This document shows positions 41,142 to 49,722 of a DNA stretch of 64,000 bases, one piece after another. Under the pieces are notes generated by a model. That model saw nothing but the letters and a program-made list of their open reading frames with translations. It was not told where the DNA came from and did not search any database. The translations under genes and the position numbers were made by a program. Position 1 is the stretch's first letter. Each line of letters opens with the position of its first letter. Source of the DNA: Streptomyces tuirus (GTDB lineage Bacteria; Actinomycetota; Actinomycetes; Streptomycetales; Streptomycetaceae); contig NZ_AP023439.1 in assembly GCF_014701095.1 (NCBI RefSeq), positions 6,622,001-6,686,000 on the forward strand, read 5' to 3'.

Positions 41142-41573
41142 ATGGCGAGCGATGCGCCGACCGCCCATGTATCCGACCTCGACTGGCTGATGAGCGGCCT
41201 CGTGCAGCGCGTACCGCACACGACCGCCGCGGTGCTGCTGTCCTGCGACGGGCTCGTGAAGTCCGTGCACGGTCTCGACCCGGACAGCGCCGACCACATG
41301 GCCGCCCTGGCCTCCGGCCTGTACTCCCTCGGCCGCAGCGCCGGTGTCCGCTTCGGTGACGGCGGCGACGTGCGGCAGGTCGTCGTCGAACTCGCCTCGA
41401 CCCTGCTGTTCGTCACCACCGCCGGCTCCGGCACCTGCCTGGCCGTGCTGGCCGGCCGCGAGGCCGACGCGGCCGTGCTGGGCTACGAGATGGCGATGCT
41501 GGTCAAGAGCGTCCGCCCCTACCTGGTGACCGCTCCCCGGCAGTCCGTCGAATCCCCGGCGATGAGGCCTTGA
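41142..41573 (+). CDS. cvnB: Conservon roadblock/LC7 protein CvnB
   Basis: A 143-residue roadblock/LC7-domain protein, the MglB-like regulator that pairs with the CvnD small GTPase. It starts MASDAPTAHVSDLDWLMSGL, followed by the beta-strand region TTAAVLLSCDGLVKSV and the LASGLYSLGRSAG helix; AVLGYEMAMLVKSVRPYL is the typical C-terminal helix. Soluble. ATG with AAGGAG 11 nt upstream, 70 bp after cvnA; the intervening sequence is C-rich and holds no hairpin of note. Its stop overlaps a TTG just before the cvnC start. Confidence 0.93.
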   Translation: MASDAPTAHVSDLDWLMSGLVQRVPHTTAAVLLSCDGLVKSVHGLDPDSADHMAALASGLYSLGRSAGVRFGDGGDVRQVVVELASTLLFVTTAGSGTCLAVLAGREADAAVLGYEMAMLVKSVRPYLVTAPRQSVESPAMRP

Positions 41574-41575
41574 GC

Positions 41576-41947
41576 GTGACGGCGGCCGGTGACGGGCCCT
41601 GGCTCGACGACGCGGCCGGGCGGCTGGTGCGGCCGTTCACGGTCAGCAACGGCCGCACCCGTCCGACCGTCGCGCTCGACCTCGTCTCGCAGGTGATGGC
41701 CACCGGGGCGACCCCCTTCGGCTATCTCGGCCCCGAGCACGCGCAGGCGCTCGAACGGTGCCGGGTGCCCGTCGCCGTCGCCGAGGTCGCCGCCCATCTC
41801 ACGCTGCCGGTGGCCGTCACCAAAGTGCTGCTGGCGGACCTCGTCGACTGCGGGGCGTTGACCACCAAGCCCCCCGCGTTCCACCACAACCCGACGGACC
41901 GGGCCCTTCTGGAGGCAGTGCTCGATGGACTACGACGACAGCTCTGA
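41576..41947 (+). CDS. cvnC: Conservon DUF742 protein CvnC
   Basis: A 123-residue DUF742 protein, the third conservon component. The N-terminal WLDDAAGRLVRPFTVSNGRT pattern and the winged-helix-like C-terminus (VAAHLTLPVAVTKVLLADLV) are characteristic. Its exact role is unknown, but it interacts with the other Cvn proteins at the membrane. The GTG at 41576 (GAGG 9 nt upstream) is preferred over a TTG two codons earlier, which is too close to the ribosome site. It overlaps cvnD by 23 bp. Confidence 0.92.
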   Translation: MTAAGDGPWLDDAAGRLVRPFTVSNGRTRPTVALDLVSQVMATGATPFGYLGPEHAQALERCRVPVAVAEVAAHLTLPVAVTKVLLADLVDCGALTTKPPAFHHNPTDRALLEAVLDGLRRQL

Positions 41948-42554
41948 CTACACCGACGGGCCGCGCCACGGCGCCGACCCGTTCCCCACCGCACTGAAGA
42001 TCCTGGTGGCGGGCGGGTTCGGCGTGGGCAAGACGACCTTCGTCGGCGCGGTCAGCGAGATCGCGCCGCTCAGCACGGAGGAACTGCTCACCACCGTCAG
42101 TGCCGCGACCGACAACCTCGACGGCATCGAGAACAAGGTCGAGACGACCGTGGCCATGGACTTCGGCCGCATCACCCTCGACCCGCAACACGTGCTGTAC
42201 CTGTTCGGCACACCTGGCCAGGAGCGATTCTGGTTCATGTGGGACGAGTTGTGCGAGGGCGCGCTCGGCGCGGTCATCCTCGCCGACACCCGACGGCTGC
42301 AGGAGTGTTTCGCCGCCGTCGACTTCTTCGAACAGCGCGGCCTCGGCTTCATCATCGCCGTCAACGAGTTCGACGGCGCCTACCGCTACGACCCCGCGGA
42401 GGTGCGCGGTGCCCTCGACCTCTCCGACGACGTGCCCGTCGTGTGCTGTGACGCGCGGATCTCCAGCTCCGGGGTCCAGACCCTGCTGACCCTGGTGCGC
42501 CACCTCATCGCCCACACCCCGGCCCCCGCGACGGGGTACGGCGCCCACACATGA
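41925..42554 (+). CDS. cvnD: Conservon small GTPase CvnD
   Basis: A 209-residue P-loop GTPase of the MglA/Cvn type. P-loop GGFGVGKT is at 30-37. DFGRITLD precedes the G3 motif FGTPGQERFWFMWDELCEGA, and the specificity region reads VNEFDGA. These proteins are soluble and act with CvnB as a switch that signals from CvnA. Preceded by GGAGG 9 nt upstream of the ATG. The 61 bp to the next gene carry its ribosome site. Confidence 0.94.
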   Translation: MDYDDSSDYTDGPRHGADPFPTALKILVAGGFGVGKTTFVGAVSEIAPLSTEELLTTVSAATDNLDGIENKVETTVAMDFGRITLDPQHVLYLFGTPGQERFWFMWDELCEGALGAVILADTRRLQECFAAVDFFEQRGLGFIIAVNEFDGAYRYDPAEVRGALDLSDDVPVVCCDARISSSGVQTLLTLVRHLIAHTPAPATGYGAHT

Positions 42555-42615
42555 CCCCCTCACACCCGCCATCGAGGCCCTATATGACGCGAGTCCACAA
42601 CCCAGGAGCATGCCC

Positions 42616-43188
42616 ATGACCTACGACCCGCCACGCCCGGCCGGTCGTCTGCTGCTCACACCCGAGGACAAGGAGGCCCCCGCCCGCACCCGCCGACTGC
42701 GCAGACTGGGCCTGGGGGAGCGCCCCGAACCCGCACTGGACTCCTTCGCGCACCGCCTCGCCGAGCTCACCGGTGCGCCGTACGCCATGGTCAACCTCCC
42801 CGACGAGCAGGGGCAGTTCTACGCCGGCCTGCACGTGCCGGCCGTGGCGCCGGTGGTGCGCAGCGACGGCACCAGCCCGCGCCTCAGCCGTGCCCTGCCC
42901 CGCGACCACGGCTTCTGCCCCCATGTAGTGGCGCGCCGCAAGGCCCTGGCGCTGGAGGACGTCGGCGACTATCCGCGGTTCGCGGGCAATCCGGTGGTCG
43001 ACGAGTTCGGCATCCGCTCCTATCTGGGGGCGCCGCTCATCGACGGCACGGGCCTGGTGCTGGGCACCATCAGCGTCGCGGACGTCGAGCCGCGGCCGTG
43101 GGGGAAGCCGGGCCTGACGGCGATCAAGGAACACGCCGCGCAGCTCGTCGTGGAGCTGGAGAGCCGGGACGGCCTGCCGCCCTATTGA
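42616..43188 (+). CDS. GAF-domain protein linked to the conservon
   Basis: A 190-residue protein consisting mostly of one GAF domain: LDSFAHRLAELTGAPYAMVN, then FCPHVVARRKALALEDVGDY and FGIRSYLGAPLIDGTGLVLG. Such single-GAF proteins sit at the end of several Streptomyces conservons and probably sense a small ligand or bind a cofactor; the conserved Cys-Pro-His in the HGFCPHVV segment is noteworthy. There is no output domain, so it must act through a partner. The second ATG (42616), with AGGAG 7 nt before, is a better start than the one two codons earlier. No P450 gene follows, unlike in some other conservons. Confidence 0.85.
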   Translation: MTYDPPRPAGRLLLTPEDKEAPARTRRLRRLGLGERPEPALDSFAHRLAELTGAPYAMVNLPDEQGQFYAGLHVPAVAPVVRSDGTSPRLSRALPRDHGFCPHVVARRKALALEDVGDYPRFAGNPVVDEFGIRSYLGAPLIDGTGLVLGTISVADVEPRPWGKPGLTAIKEHAAQLVVELESRDGLPPY

Positions 43189-43368
43189 AGCCCGCAGCTC
43201 CCGCGGGCCTCCCGGGGCGTGAAGGAAAGCTGCGGCGGCGCTTAAGAAATCCTCGATGGACCGGCGCGCCCGCCGTACGGCAGATTTCAGTGCGATCCCA
43301 CTCCTCTCCCGGCCCAGGGGTTCCTTCGGCGTACCCGGAGCCGGGACTCACCCCCAGGAGCCGTAGCG

Positions 43369-44397
43369 GTGAAGGCGCTGGTCAAGCAGAAGGCGGAACC
43401 CGGGCTGTGGCTCGCGGACGTCCCCGAGCCCGCCGTCGGGCCCGGCGACGTACTCATCAAGGTGCTGCGCACCGGGATCTGCGGCACCGACCTGCACATC
43501 CGGGCGTGGGACGGCTGGGCCCAGCAGGCGATCAGCACCCCGCTCGTGCTCGGACACGAGTTCGTCGGCGAGGTCGTCGGGACCGGGCGCGACGTCACCG
43601 ACATCGGGGTCGGCGACCGGGTCAGCGGCGAGGGCCACCTGGTGTGCGGCAAGTGCCGCAACTGCCTGGCCGGGCGCCGGCATCTGTGCCGGGCGACCGT
43701 GGGGCTCGGGGTGGGCCGGGACGGGGCGTTCGCCGAGTACGTCGCCCTGCCCGCCGCCAACGTCTGGGTGCACCGGGTGCCTGTCGACCTCGACGTGGCA
43801 GCGATCTTCGACCCGTTCGGCAACGCCGTGCACACCGCTCTGTCCTTCCCGCTCGTCGGCGAGGACGTCCTGATCACCGGCGCGGGGCCCATCGGCCTGA
43901 TGGCCGCAGCCGTGGCCAGGCATGCCGGCGCCCGCAACGTCGTGATCACCGACGTCAGCCCGGAGCGGCTGGAGCTGGCCCGCAAGATCGGTGTCAGCCT
44001 CGCGCTCGACGTCTCCGGCTCCACCATCGCCGACGGGCAGCGCACGCTCGGACTGCGCGAGGGCTTCGACATCGGCCTGGAGATGTCCGGCCGTCCCGAG
44101 GCCATGCGCGACATGATCGCCAACATGACGCACGGTGGCCGGATCGCGATGCTCGGCCTGCCCGCGCAGGAGTTCCCCGTCGACTGGGCCCGCGTCGTGA
44201 CCTCGATGATCACCATCAAGGGCATCTACGGCCGCGAGATGTTCGAGACCTGGTACGCCATGTCGGTCCTGCTCGAAGCGGGCCTGGACCTCGCACCCGT
44301 CATCACCGGCCGCTACGGCCACCGCGACTACGAGGCGGCGTTCGAGGACGCGGCGAGCGGCCGCGGCGGCAAGGTCATCCTCGACTGGACCGCGTAA
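43369..44397 (+). CDS. tdh: L-threonine 3-dehydrogenase
   Basis: A 342-residue zinc-dependent medium-chain dehydrogenase that oxidises L-threonine to 2-amino-3-oxobutyrate with NAD. Catalytic zinc ligands are in GICGTDLH and GHEFVGEVV; the structural zinc loop is CGKCRNCLAGRRHLC. The NAD fold shows LITGAGPIGLMAAAVA. DWARVVTSMITIKGIYGREMF is characteristic of Tdh. GTG start with AGGAG 8 nt upstream. It is followed 36 bp later by kbl, completing threonine-to-glycine conversion. The 180 bp before it hold no named element. Confidence 0.95.
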   Translation: MKALVKQKAEPGLWLADVPEPAVGPGDVLIKVLRTGICGTDLHIRAWDGWAQQAISTPLVLGHEFVGEVVGTGRDVTDIGVGDRVSGEGHLVCGKCRNCLAGRRHLCRATVGLGVGRDGAFAEYVALPAANVWVHRVPVDLDVAAIFDPFGNAVHTALSFPLVGEDVLITGAGPIGLMAAAVARHAGARNVVITDVSPERLELARKIGVSLALDVSGSTIADGQRTLGLREGFDIGLEMSGRPEAMRDMIANMTHGGRIAMLGLPAQEFPVDWARVVTSMITIKGIYGREMFETWYAMSVLLEAGLDLAPVITGRYGHRDYEAAFEDAASGRGGKVILDWTA

Positions 44398-44433
44398 CCC
44401 CCCTTCTCCGCGAGCACCTTAGGAGCTTCCCCC

Positions 44434-45627
44434 ATGTTCGACTCCGTGCGCGACGACCTGCGTGCCACCCTCGACGAGATCCGCGCCGCCGGCCTGCACA
44501 AGCCCGAGCGCGTGATCGGCAGCCCGCAGTCCGCCACCGTGAACGTCACCGCGGGCGGCCGTCCCGGCGAGGTCCTGAACTTCTGCGCCAACAACTACCT
44601 CGGCCTCGCCGACCACCCGGAGGTCGTCGCCGCCGCCCACGAGGCCCTGGACCGCTGGGGCTACGGCATGGCCTCGGTCCGCTTCATCTGCGGCACCCAG
44701 GAGGTGCACAAGGAGCTGGAGGCGCGCCTGTCGGCCTTCCTGGGCCAGGAGGACACGATCCTCTACTCCTCGTGCTTCGACGCCAACGGCGGCGTCTTCG
44801 AGACGCTGCTCGGCCCGGAGGACGCGGTCATCTCCGACGCCCTCAACCACGCCTCCATCATCGACGGCATCCGCCTGTCCAAGGCCCGCCGCCTGCGCTA
44901 CGCCAACCGAGACCTGGCCGAACTGGAGGCCCGGCTCAAGGAGGCCTCCGACGCGCGCCGCCGCCTGATCGTCACCGACGGCGTCTTCTCCATGGACGGC
45001 TACGTCGCCCCGCTGCGCGAGATCTGCGACCTCGCCGACCGCTACGACGCGATGGTCATGGTCGACGACTCCCACGCCGTGGGCTTCGTCGGCCCCGGCG
45101 GCCGCGGCACGCCCGAACTGCACGGCGTCATGGACCGCGTCGACATCATCACCGGCACCCTCGGCAAGGCCCTCGGCGGCGCCTCCGGCGGCTATGTCGC
45201 CGCCCGCGCCGAGATCGTCGCCCTGCTGCGCCAGCGCTCCCGGCCGTACCTGTTCTCCAACACCCTCGCCCCGGTCATCGCGGCGGCTTCCCTGAAGGTC
45301 CTCGATCTGCTGGAGGCGGCGGACGACCTGCGGGTCCGGCTGGCCGAGAACACGGCCCTGTTCCGCGGGCGGATGACCGAGGAGGGCTTCGACGTCCTCC
45401 CCGGCGACCACGCCATCGCCCCCGTGATGATCGGCGACGCGGCGGTCGCCGGGCGCATGGCGGAGCTGCTGCTGGAGCGCGGCGTCTACGTCATCGGCTT
45501 CTCCTACCCGGTGGTGCCGCAGGGCCAGGCCCGGATCCGCGTCCAGTTGTCCGCCGCGCACTCCACGGACGACGTCAACCGCGCGGTCGACGCCTTCGTG
45601 GCGGCGCGGGCCCAGCTGGAGGGCTGA
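44434..45627 (+). CDS. kbl: Glycine C-acetyltransferase (2-amino-3-ketobutyrate CoA ligase)
   Basis: A 397-residue alpha-oxoamine synthase-family PLP enzyme that cleaves 2-amino-3-oxobutyrate with CoA to glycine and acetyl-CoA. PLP lysine is Lys245 (TGTLGKALGGASGG). NFCANNYLGLADHP, GYGMASVRFICGTQ and VDDSHAVGFVGPGG are hallmarks. ATG with AGGAG upstream. Operon with tdh. The LysR gene follows after 36 bp in the same direction and is a candidate regulator, although such regulators are usually divergent. Confidence 0.95.
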   Translation: MFDSVRDDLRATLDEIRAAGLHKPERVIGSPQSATVNVTAGGRPGEVLNFCANNYLGLADHPEVVAAAHEALDRWGYGMASVRFICGTQEVHKELEARLSAFLGQEDTILYSSCFDANGGVFETLLGPEDAVISDALNHASIIDGIRLSKARRLRYANRDLAELEARLKEASDARRRLIVTDGVFSMDGYVAPLREICDLADRYDAMVMVDDSHAVGFVGPGGRGTPELHGVMDRVDIITGTLGKALGGASGGYVAARAEIVALLRQRSRPYLFSNTLAPVIAAASLKVLDLLEAADDLRVRLAENTALFRGRMTEEGFDVLPGDHAIAPVMIGDAAVAGRMAELLLERGVYVIGFSYPVVPQGQARIRVQLSAAHSTDDVNRAVDAFVAARAQLEG

Positions 45628-45663
45628 CCGCCGGCGCGGGGCGCATTTGAGACAATCGATCGC

Positions 45664-46566
45664 ATGATCGAAGCGCGGCGGCTCCACATCCTCCGGGCGG
45701 TGGCCGACCACCGTACGGTGACCGCGGCTGCCGCCGCGCTGTATCTCACCCCGTCGGCCGTCTCCCAGCAGCTCGCCGCCCTGGAGCAGGAGACCGGCCA
45801 CCGGCTCGTCGAGCGCGGCGCCAAGGGGGTGCGGCTCACCCCCGCCGGCGAGATCCTGCTCAACCACACCAACGCGGTCCTCGCCCAGCTGGAGCGGGCC
45901 GAGGCCGAGCTCGCCGCGTACAGCTCGGGAGCGGCCGGCACCGTCACGGTCGCCTCCTTCGCCACCGGCATCGCCCTGGTCGTCGCGCCCGCCGTGGCCG
46001 CTCTCGCCCGCTCGGCGCCCGGGATCCGCATCCGCGTCCAGGACGCCGAGGGCGACGCCAGCCTGCCGATGGTGCTGGACCGGCAGGTCGACGCCGCCGT
46101 CGCCGTCGAGTACCGCGGGGCCCCGCCCGCCGACGACCCGAGACTGGCCCACGTACCTCTGTACGCCGAGCCCTTCGACGCGGTCGTCCCGGTCACCCAC
46201 CGCCTGGCCGATGCGGCCGAGGTGCCCCTCGCCGAGCTGGCCAAGGACCCGTGGATCGGCCCGTACCCGGGCAACCCCTGCCACGATGTGGTGATCCTGG
46301 CCTGCGAGAACGCCGGTTTCCAGCCCCGCATGGAGCACTCCTCGGACGACTTCCGCGCGGTCGTCGCCCTGGCCTCGGCCGACGCGGGCGTCGCCCTGGT
46401 GCCGCGCTCGGCGCTGCGCGGCATGGACCTCACCGGAGTGGTCGTACGCCCCGTCGACGGGACGCCCCCCACCCGCCGGGTCTTCGCCGCCGTTCGCAGG
46501 GGAGCCGAGGAACACCCCCTGATCCGCCCCGTGCTGGACGCACTCGGCGCGGCGGCCCGGCTGTGA
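45664..46566 (+). CDS. LysR-family transcriptional regulator
   Basis: A 300-residue regulator. The winged helix-turn-helix covers residues 1-60 (RRLHILRAVADHRTVTAAAA, ALYLTPSAVSQQLAALEQET), followed by the linker helix and a two-lobed substrate-binding domain (TVTVASFATGIALVVAPAVA; ALVPRSALRGMDL). The start ATG has only a weak purine tract; the sequence around it, ATCGATCGCATGATCGAA, is an imperfect dyad that could serve as an autoregulatory site. Co-directional with tdh-kbl. Ligand unknown. Confidence 0.9.
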   Translation: MIEARRLHILRAVADHRTVTAAAAALYLTPSAVSQQLAALEQETGHRLVERGAKGVRLTPAGEILLNHTNAVLAQLERAEAELAAYSSGAAGTVTVASFATGIALVVAPAVAALARSAPGIRIRVQDAEGDASLPMVLDRQVDAAVAVEYRGAPPADDPRLAHVPLYAEPFDAVVPVTHRLADAAEVPLAELAKDPWIGPYPGNPCHDVVILACENAGFQPRMEHSSDDFRAVVALASADAGVALVPRSALRGMDLTGVVVRPVDGTPPTRRVFAAVRRGAEEHPLIRPVLDALGAAARL

Positions 46567-46612
46567 GCGTTCCGTAACCCGCCTGTCTCATATGCGGGAT
46601 AGCGTCCCGGAT

Positions 46613-47185
46613 GTGAGAAGCGAAGAGACGGATCCCGTGGACGCCCGGCTGGGTGCACGCCTGGCCGAGCTGCGGGCCGAACGCGACTGGTCCCTGGGCG
46701 AGTTGGCCGATCGCAGCGGGGTGAGCCGGTCCACGCTGTCCCGGGCCGAGCGGGCGGAGATCAGCCCCACGGCTTCCCTCCTGAACCGCCTGTGCGCCGT
46801 CTACGGGCGCACCATGTCCCAGCTCCTCAGCGAGGTCGAGGCCGAACCGGAGACCGTCGTCCGCTCCACCGCCCAGCCCGTGTGGCAGGACCGCGCCTCC
46901 GGCTTCGTGCGCCGGTCCGTGTCACCGCCGCACTCCGCCCTGCGCGGTGAACTCGTCGAGGCCCGCCTCGCCCCCGGTGCCGACCTGACCTACGACCGTC
47001 CGCCCGTGGCCGGACTGGAGCAGCACATCTGGATCCTGGAAGGCGCCCTGGACGTGACCGCGCAGGACACCGAGCACCGTCTGGACACGGGTGACTGCCT
47101 GCGGATGCGGGTGTGGGGCCCGACCCGGTTCCGGTGCGCGGATCCCGGGGGCGTGCGCTATCTGCTGGCGGTGGTGCGGCCGTGA
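46613..47185 (+). CDS. XRE-family regulator with cupin domain
   Basis: A 190-residue regulator with an N-terminal helix-turn-helix (WSLGELADRSGVSRSTLSRA, ISPTASLLNRLCAVYGRT) and a C-terminal cupin (HIWILEGALDVTAQ, TGDCLRMRVWGPTRF). The start is uncertain: ATG 46592, GTG 46613 and GTG 46637 are all in frame; I chose 46613 because related proteins begin a few residues before DARLGARLAELR. No strong ribosome site is visible. Its stop overlaps the acetyltransferase start (GTGA), so the two are coupled and the acetyltransferase may be its target. Confidence 0.85.
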   Translation: MRSEETDPVDARLGARLAELRAERDWSLGELADRSGVSRSTLSRAERAEISPTASLLNRLCAVYGRTMSQLLSEVEAEPETVVRSTAQPVWQDRASGFVRRSVSPPHSALRGELVEARLAPGADLTYDRPPVAGLEQHIWILEGALDVTAQDTEHRLDTGDCLRMRVWGPTRFRCADPGGVRYLLAVVRP

Positions 47186-47709
47186 ACCGACTGGACGAGG
47201 TGCAACTGCTGCACAGGGCATCGGAGTTGGCAGATCTGCTGACCGGCACCGTGAACGGGGGTGCCTCCGTCGGCTTCCTCGCCCCGCTCGGCCGGGCGGA
47301 CGCCCTGGCCTGGTGGGAGGGCCGGGCCGCCGACGTCGCCGCGGGCCGGCTCGCCGTGTGGGTGGCGTGCGAGGGCGAGCGGGTGCTCGGCACCGTCAGC
47401 CTGGCCTTCCCTGACAAGCCCAACAGCCGCCACCGCGCCGAGCTCGTGAAACTGATGGTGCACCCGGACGCCCGTGGGCGCGGCCTCGGCCGCCGGCTCC
47501 TGGCCACGGCGGAGGCCGCGGCCGAGGCGGCCGGCATCACCCTCCTGCACCTGGACACCGAGACCGGCAGCCCCGCGGAACAGCTGTACCGGTCCAACGG
47601 CTGGACACCCGTCGGCGCGATCCCCGACTTCGCGGCCGACCCCGGCGGTGTGCTGCGGCCGACGACGATCTACTACAAGCACGTCCCGGAAACCGCTCCC
47701 ACCAGGTGA
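47182..47709 (+). CDS. GNAT family N-acetyltransferase
   Basis: A 175-residue acetyltransferase using acetyl-CoA. Motif A, which binds the pantetheine pyrophosphate, is VKLMVHPDARGRGLGRRLLA; the C-terminal region (AEQLYRSNGWTPVG) is the usual motif B. The acceptor is unknown. GTG start overlapping the XRE/cupin stop by 4 bp, so a regulator/enzyme pair is likely. The longer open frame to 47113 runs inside the regulator and is rejected. Confidence 0.9.
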   Translation: MNRLDEVQLLHRASELADLLTGTVNGGASVGFLAPLGRADALAWWEGRAADVAAGRLAVWVACEGERVLGTVSLAFPDKPNSRHRAELVKLMVHPDARGRGLGRRLLATAEAAAEAAGITLLHLDTETGSPAEQLYRSNGWTPVGAIPDFAADPGGVLRPTTIYYKHVPETAPTR

Positions 47710-47730
47710 TTGTCGGTGGGAGCCGATACG

Positions 47731-48096
47731 GTGCCTGCCATGCCGGATGCCGAAGACGTACGACGGATCGCCCTGTCCCTGCCGGACACGACGGAGAAGA
47801 TCGCCTGGAGCATGCCCACCTTCCGGGTCGCGGGAAAGATGTTCGCCACGCTGCCGGAGGACGAGACCTCCATCGCCGTGCGCTGCCCCAAGGAGGAGCG
47901 CGACGAACTGGTGCTCGCCGAACCGGGGAAGTTCTGGATTGCCGACCACGAGTCCCAGTTCGCCTGGGTGCGGGCCCGGCTCGACGCCATCGAGGACGAG
48001 GGCGAGCTGCGGGACATCCTCGCCGACTCCTGGCGCCAGGCGGCCCCGGCCCCGCTCCTTCAGGCCCATCCCCGGCTCGGCCTGCCCGCGGAGTGA
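47731..48096 (+). CDS. MmcQ/YjbR family DNA-binding-like protein
   Basis: A 121-residue protein of the MmcQ/YjbR family: EDVRRIALSLPDTTEKIAW starts the fold, then FRVAGKMFATLPEDETSIAV and LVLAEPGKFWIADHESQFAW, and a C-terminal WRQAAP helix. The fold is a double-wing type sometimes proposed to bind DNA; biological role unknown. GTG at 47731 (GGGAG 8 nt upstream) is preferred to the TTG at 47710; an ATG three codons in is also possible. It lies 21 bp after the acetyltransferase. Confidence 0.85.
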   Translation: MPAMPDAEDVRRIALSLPDTTEKIAWSMPTFRVAGKMFATLPEDETSIAVRCPKEERDELVLAEPGKFWIADHESQFAWVRARLDAIEDEGELRDILADSWRQAAPAPLLQAHPRLGLPAE

Positions 48097-48109
48097 CGCC
48101 CTCCTGACC

Positions 48110-48380
48110 TCAGCCGCGGACCGCCGCCCCGAGGAATCCCGAGATGGGCTCGCCCGCCAGGCAGGGCTCGACGAGGACGACGTCGGTCCCGGCCGCCCTC
48201 GTCGCCCGCGGCATGGTGCCTGAGATCCGGCTTGACCTGCTCAAAGGCCGGCTCCGCGAGGCAGCTTGCGAAGGTGTGCACGACGGGCCGCAGCCCGGTC
48301 AGCGCCAGCCCGGCGGCCGCTCCGATCAGGAGTTGCTCCCGGATGCCGGCGTCGACGACCTGCCCGGGATGGCGGCGGGC
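48110..48380 (-). pseudogene. Remnant of a transketolase C-terminal-subunit gene
   Basis: On the minus strand, GQVVDAGIREQLLIGAA, LALTGLRPVVHTFAS and EPAFEQVKPDLRH match the pyrimidine-binding part of transketolase/TPP enzymes. The frame then breaks; in another frame TDVVLVEPCLAGEPISGF follows, which resembles the transketolase C-terminal domain, and ends at a TGA (48110-48112). So N- and C-parts are joined by an internal deletion with a frame change, and the upstream half is missing. It abuts the tRNA-Pro gene. Confidence 0.6.
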
Positions 48381-48506
48381 GGCCCCGGCCAAGCCGTCAT
48401 ACGGTCAAGCGGCTCCCGCCCGGAAACGGATGCGCGATCACGGGTGCGAGTGCGGTATTGTTTCCCTGCGCGTTCGGCCGGGGGAACTCCCAGGTCAGAC
48501 GGGCAG

Positions 48507-48580
<74 letters not shown>

Positions 48581-48591
48581 CTGTGAGGCAG

Positions 48592-49611
48592 TCACTCAGA
48601 GGCCGTATCGGATTCCACGGATACGGCCTCTTGATCATTTCTGCGGACGGGGAGTGCCGGCCTGCGGTCGCTGGTGGCGATTCTTGTCGCCATCTCGGCG
48701 AGCTGCCTGCACGCCTGCGCGATCTCCCGCTCGGTCTGGGCGCGTTCCCCGACGGCCGCCCCGAGCAGAAGCGCGGTGAGCGAGGCGGAAGCGTTGAACG
48801 CCTGCAGGGTGATCATGTTGGTGAACAGGTCGTGGCCGGCGAACGGGCCGGATTTCTGCCCGGCCGCGACGATCGCGAAGATCGACACCGCGAGGGCGCA
48901 GGGCGCGGCCCCGGGCAGCCCGAAGCGGAAGCCGGCCCAGATCAGCAGCGGGAAGCCGAGGAACAGCAGCGGTGTCTCGCTGGTCTCGACGAAACCCACG
49001 CAGACCGTGGCCGCCACCAGCAGGATCCCCTCCGCCCACCGGGCCGGTGAGACGCCCCGCGGCCAGTGGGCCGAGCGCAGCAGGAGCAGCACCGGGGTGA
49101 ACGCCAGGACGCCCATCGCGTCACCGGTCCACCAGACCGACCAGGTCGACGCGAAGTCGCCGGCGTCCAGCACCCCGGTCAGGGCCAGCGTCCCGCTGCC
49201 GACCGTGGCGCTGATCAGCATCCCGGTGAAGGCCCCGAGGAAGATCAGGGCCAGCGCGTCCCGCAGCCGGTCCAGTTCGTTGTGGAACCCGGCACGGCGG
49301 AGCAGGACGTACGAACAGACCGGCGCGAGCGTGTTGCCCGCGGCGATCGCGAGAACGGCCGGCAGCGACGGCCCCAGCGTGATGTTGACCAGGAACGCGC
49401 CGAGCGCGATTCCGGGCCATACCCGCGGTCCGAGCAGGAGCAGGCTCGCCAGCGCGATACCGCTCGGCGGCCACAGCGGCGTGACCTGGTTCCGCACCAG
49501 CTGCTGGAGCAGCCCCAGCTCGGCCGCGCCGTAGTACAGCCCGGCGACGGCGCAGATCTCCAGGGCGACCCGGACGTCGCGCCGGGGCCGTGCCAGCCGC
49601 GCGACCGTCAT
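48592..49611 (-). CDS. MASE1-domain integral membrane protein without output domain
   Basis: A 339-residue membrane protein with about eight hydrophobic segments covering most of its length. VTPLWPPSGIALASLLLLG and WWTGDAMGVLAFTPVLLLL are hallmarks of the MASE1 sensor domain, normally fused to kinases, GGDEF or phosphatase domains. Here only a short helical, charged tail (GERAQTEREIAQACRQLAEM) follows, so no enzymatic output is present in the same chain. It is transcribed 111 bp downstream of a GAF/PP2C phosphatase gene on the same strand, which could be its partner. ATG at 49611 with GGAGG 6 nt upstream. Confidence 0.85.
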   Translation of the reverse strand: MTVARLARPRRDVRVALEICAVAGLYYGAAELGLLQQLVRNQVTPLWPPSGIALASLLLLGPRVWPGIALGAFLVNITLGPSLPAVLAIAAGNTLAPVCSYVLLRRAGFHNELDRLRDALALIFLGAFTGMLISATVGSGTLALTGVLDAGDFASTWSVWWTGDAMGVLAFTPVLLLLRSAHWPRGVSPARWAEGILLVAATVCVGFVETSETPLLFLGFPLLIWAGFRFGLPGAAPCALAVSIFAIVAAGQKSGPFAGHDLFTNMITLQAFNASASLTALLLGAAVGERAQTEREIAQACRQLAEMATRIATSDRRPALPVRRNDQEAVSVESDTASE

Positions 49612-49722
49612 CGGGGCCTCCGCATCGACATCCCCCCGACCATCATCCGCTGGATTCCCCGGATCCTCCACAAGGCCGCTGAGCTGGGTGTTCGGCTTTC
49701 ACCGAGGCCCGGCGCCCGGGCA

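Noticed and set aside
38381..41434. A 1017-codon minus-strand open frame
   Set aside because: It mirrors cvnA and cvnB codon for codon and shows no domain; cvnA has clear ATPase motifs on the plus strand.
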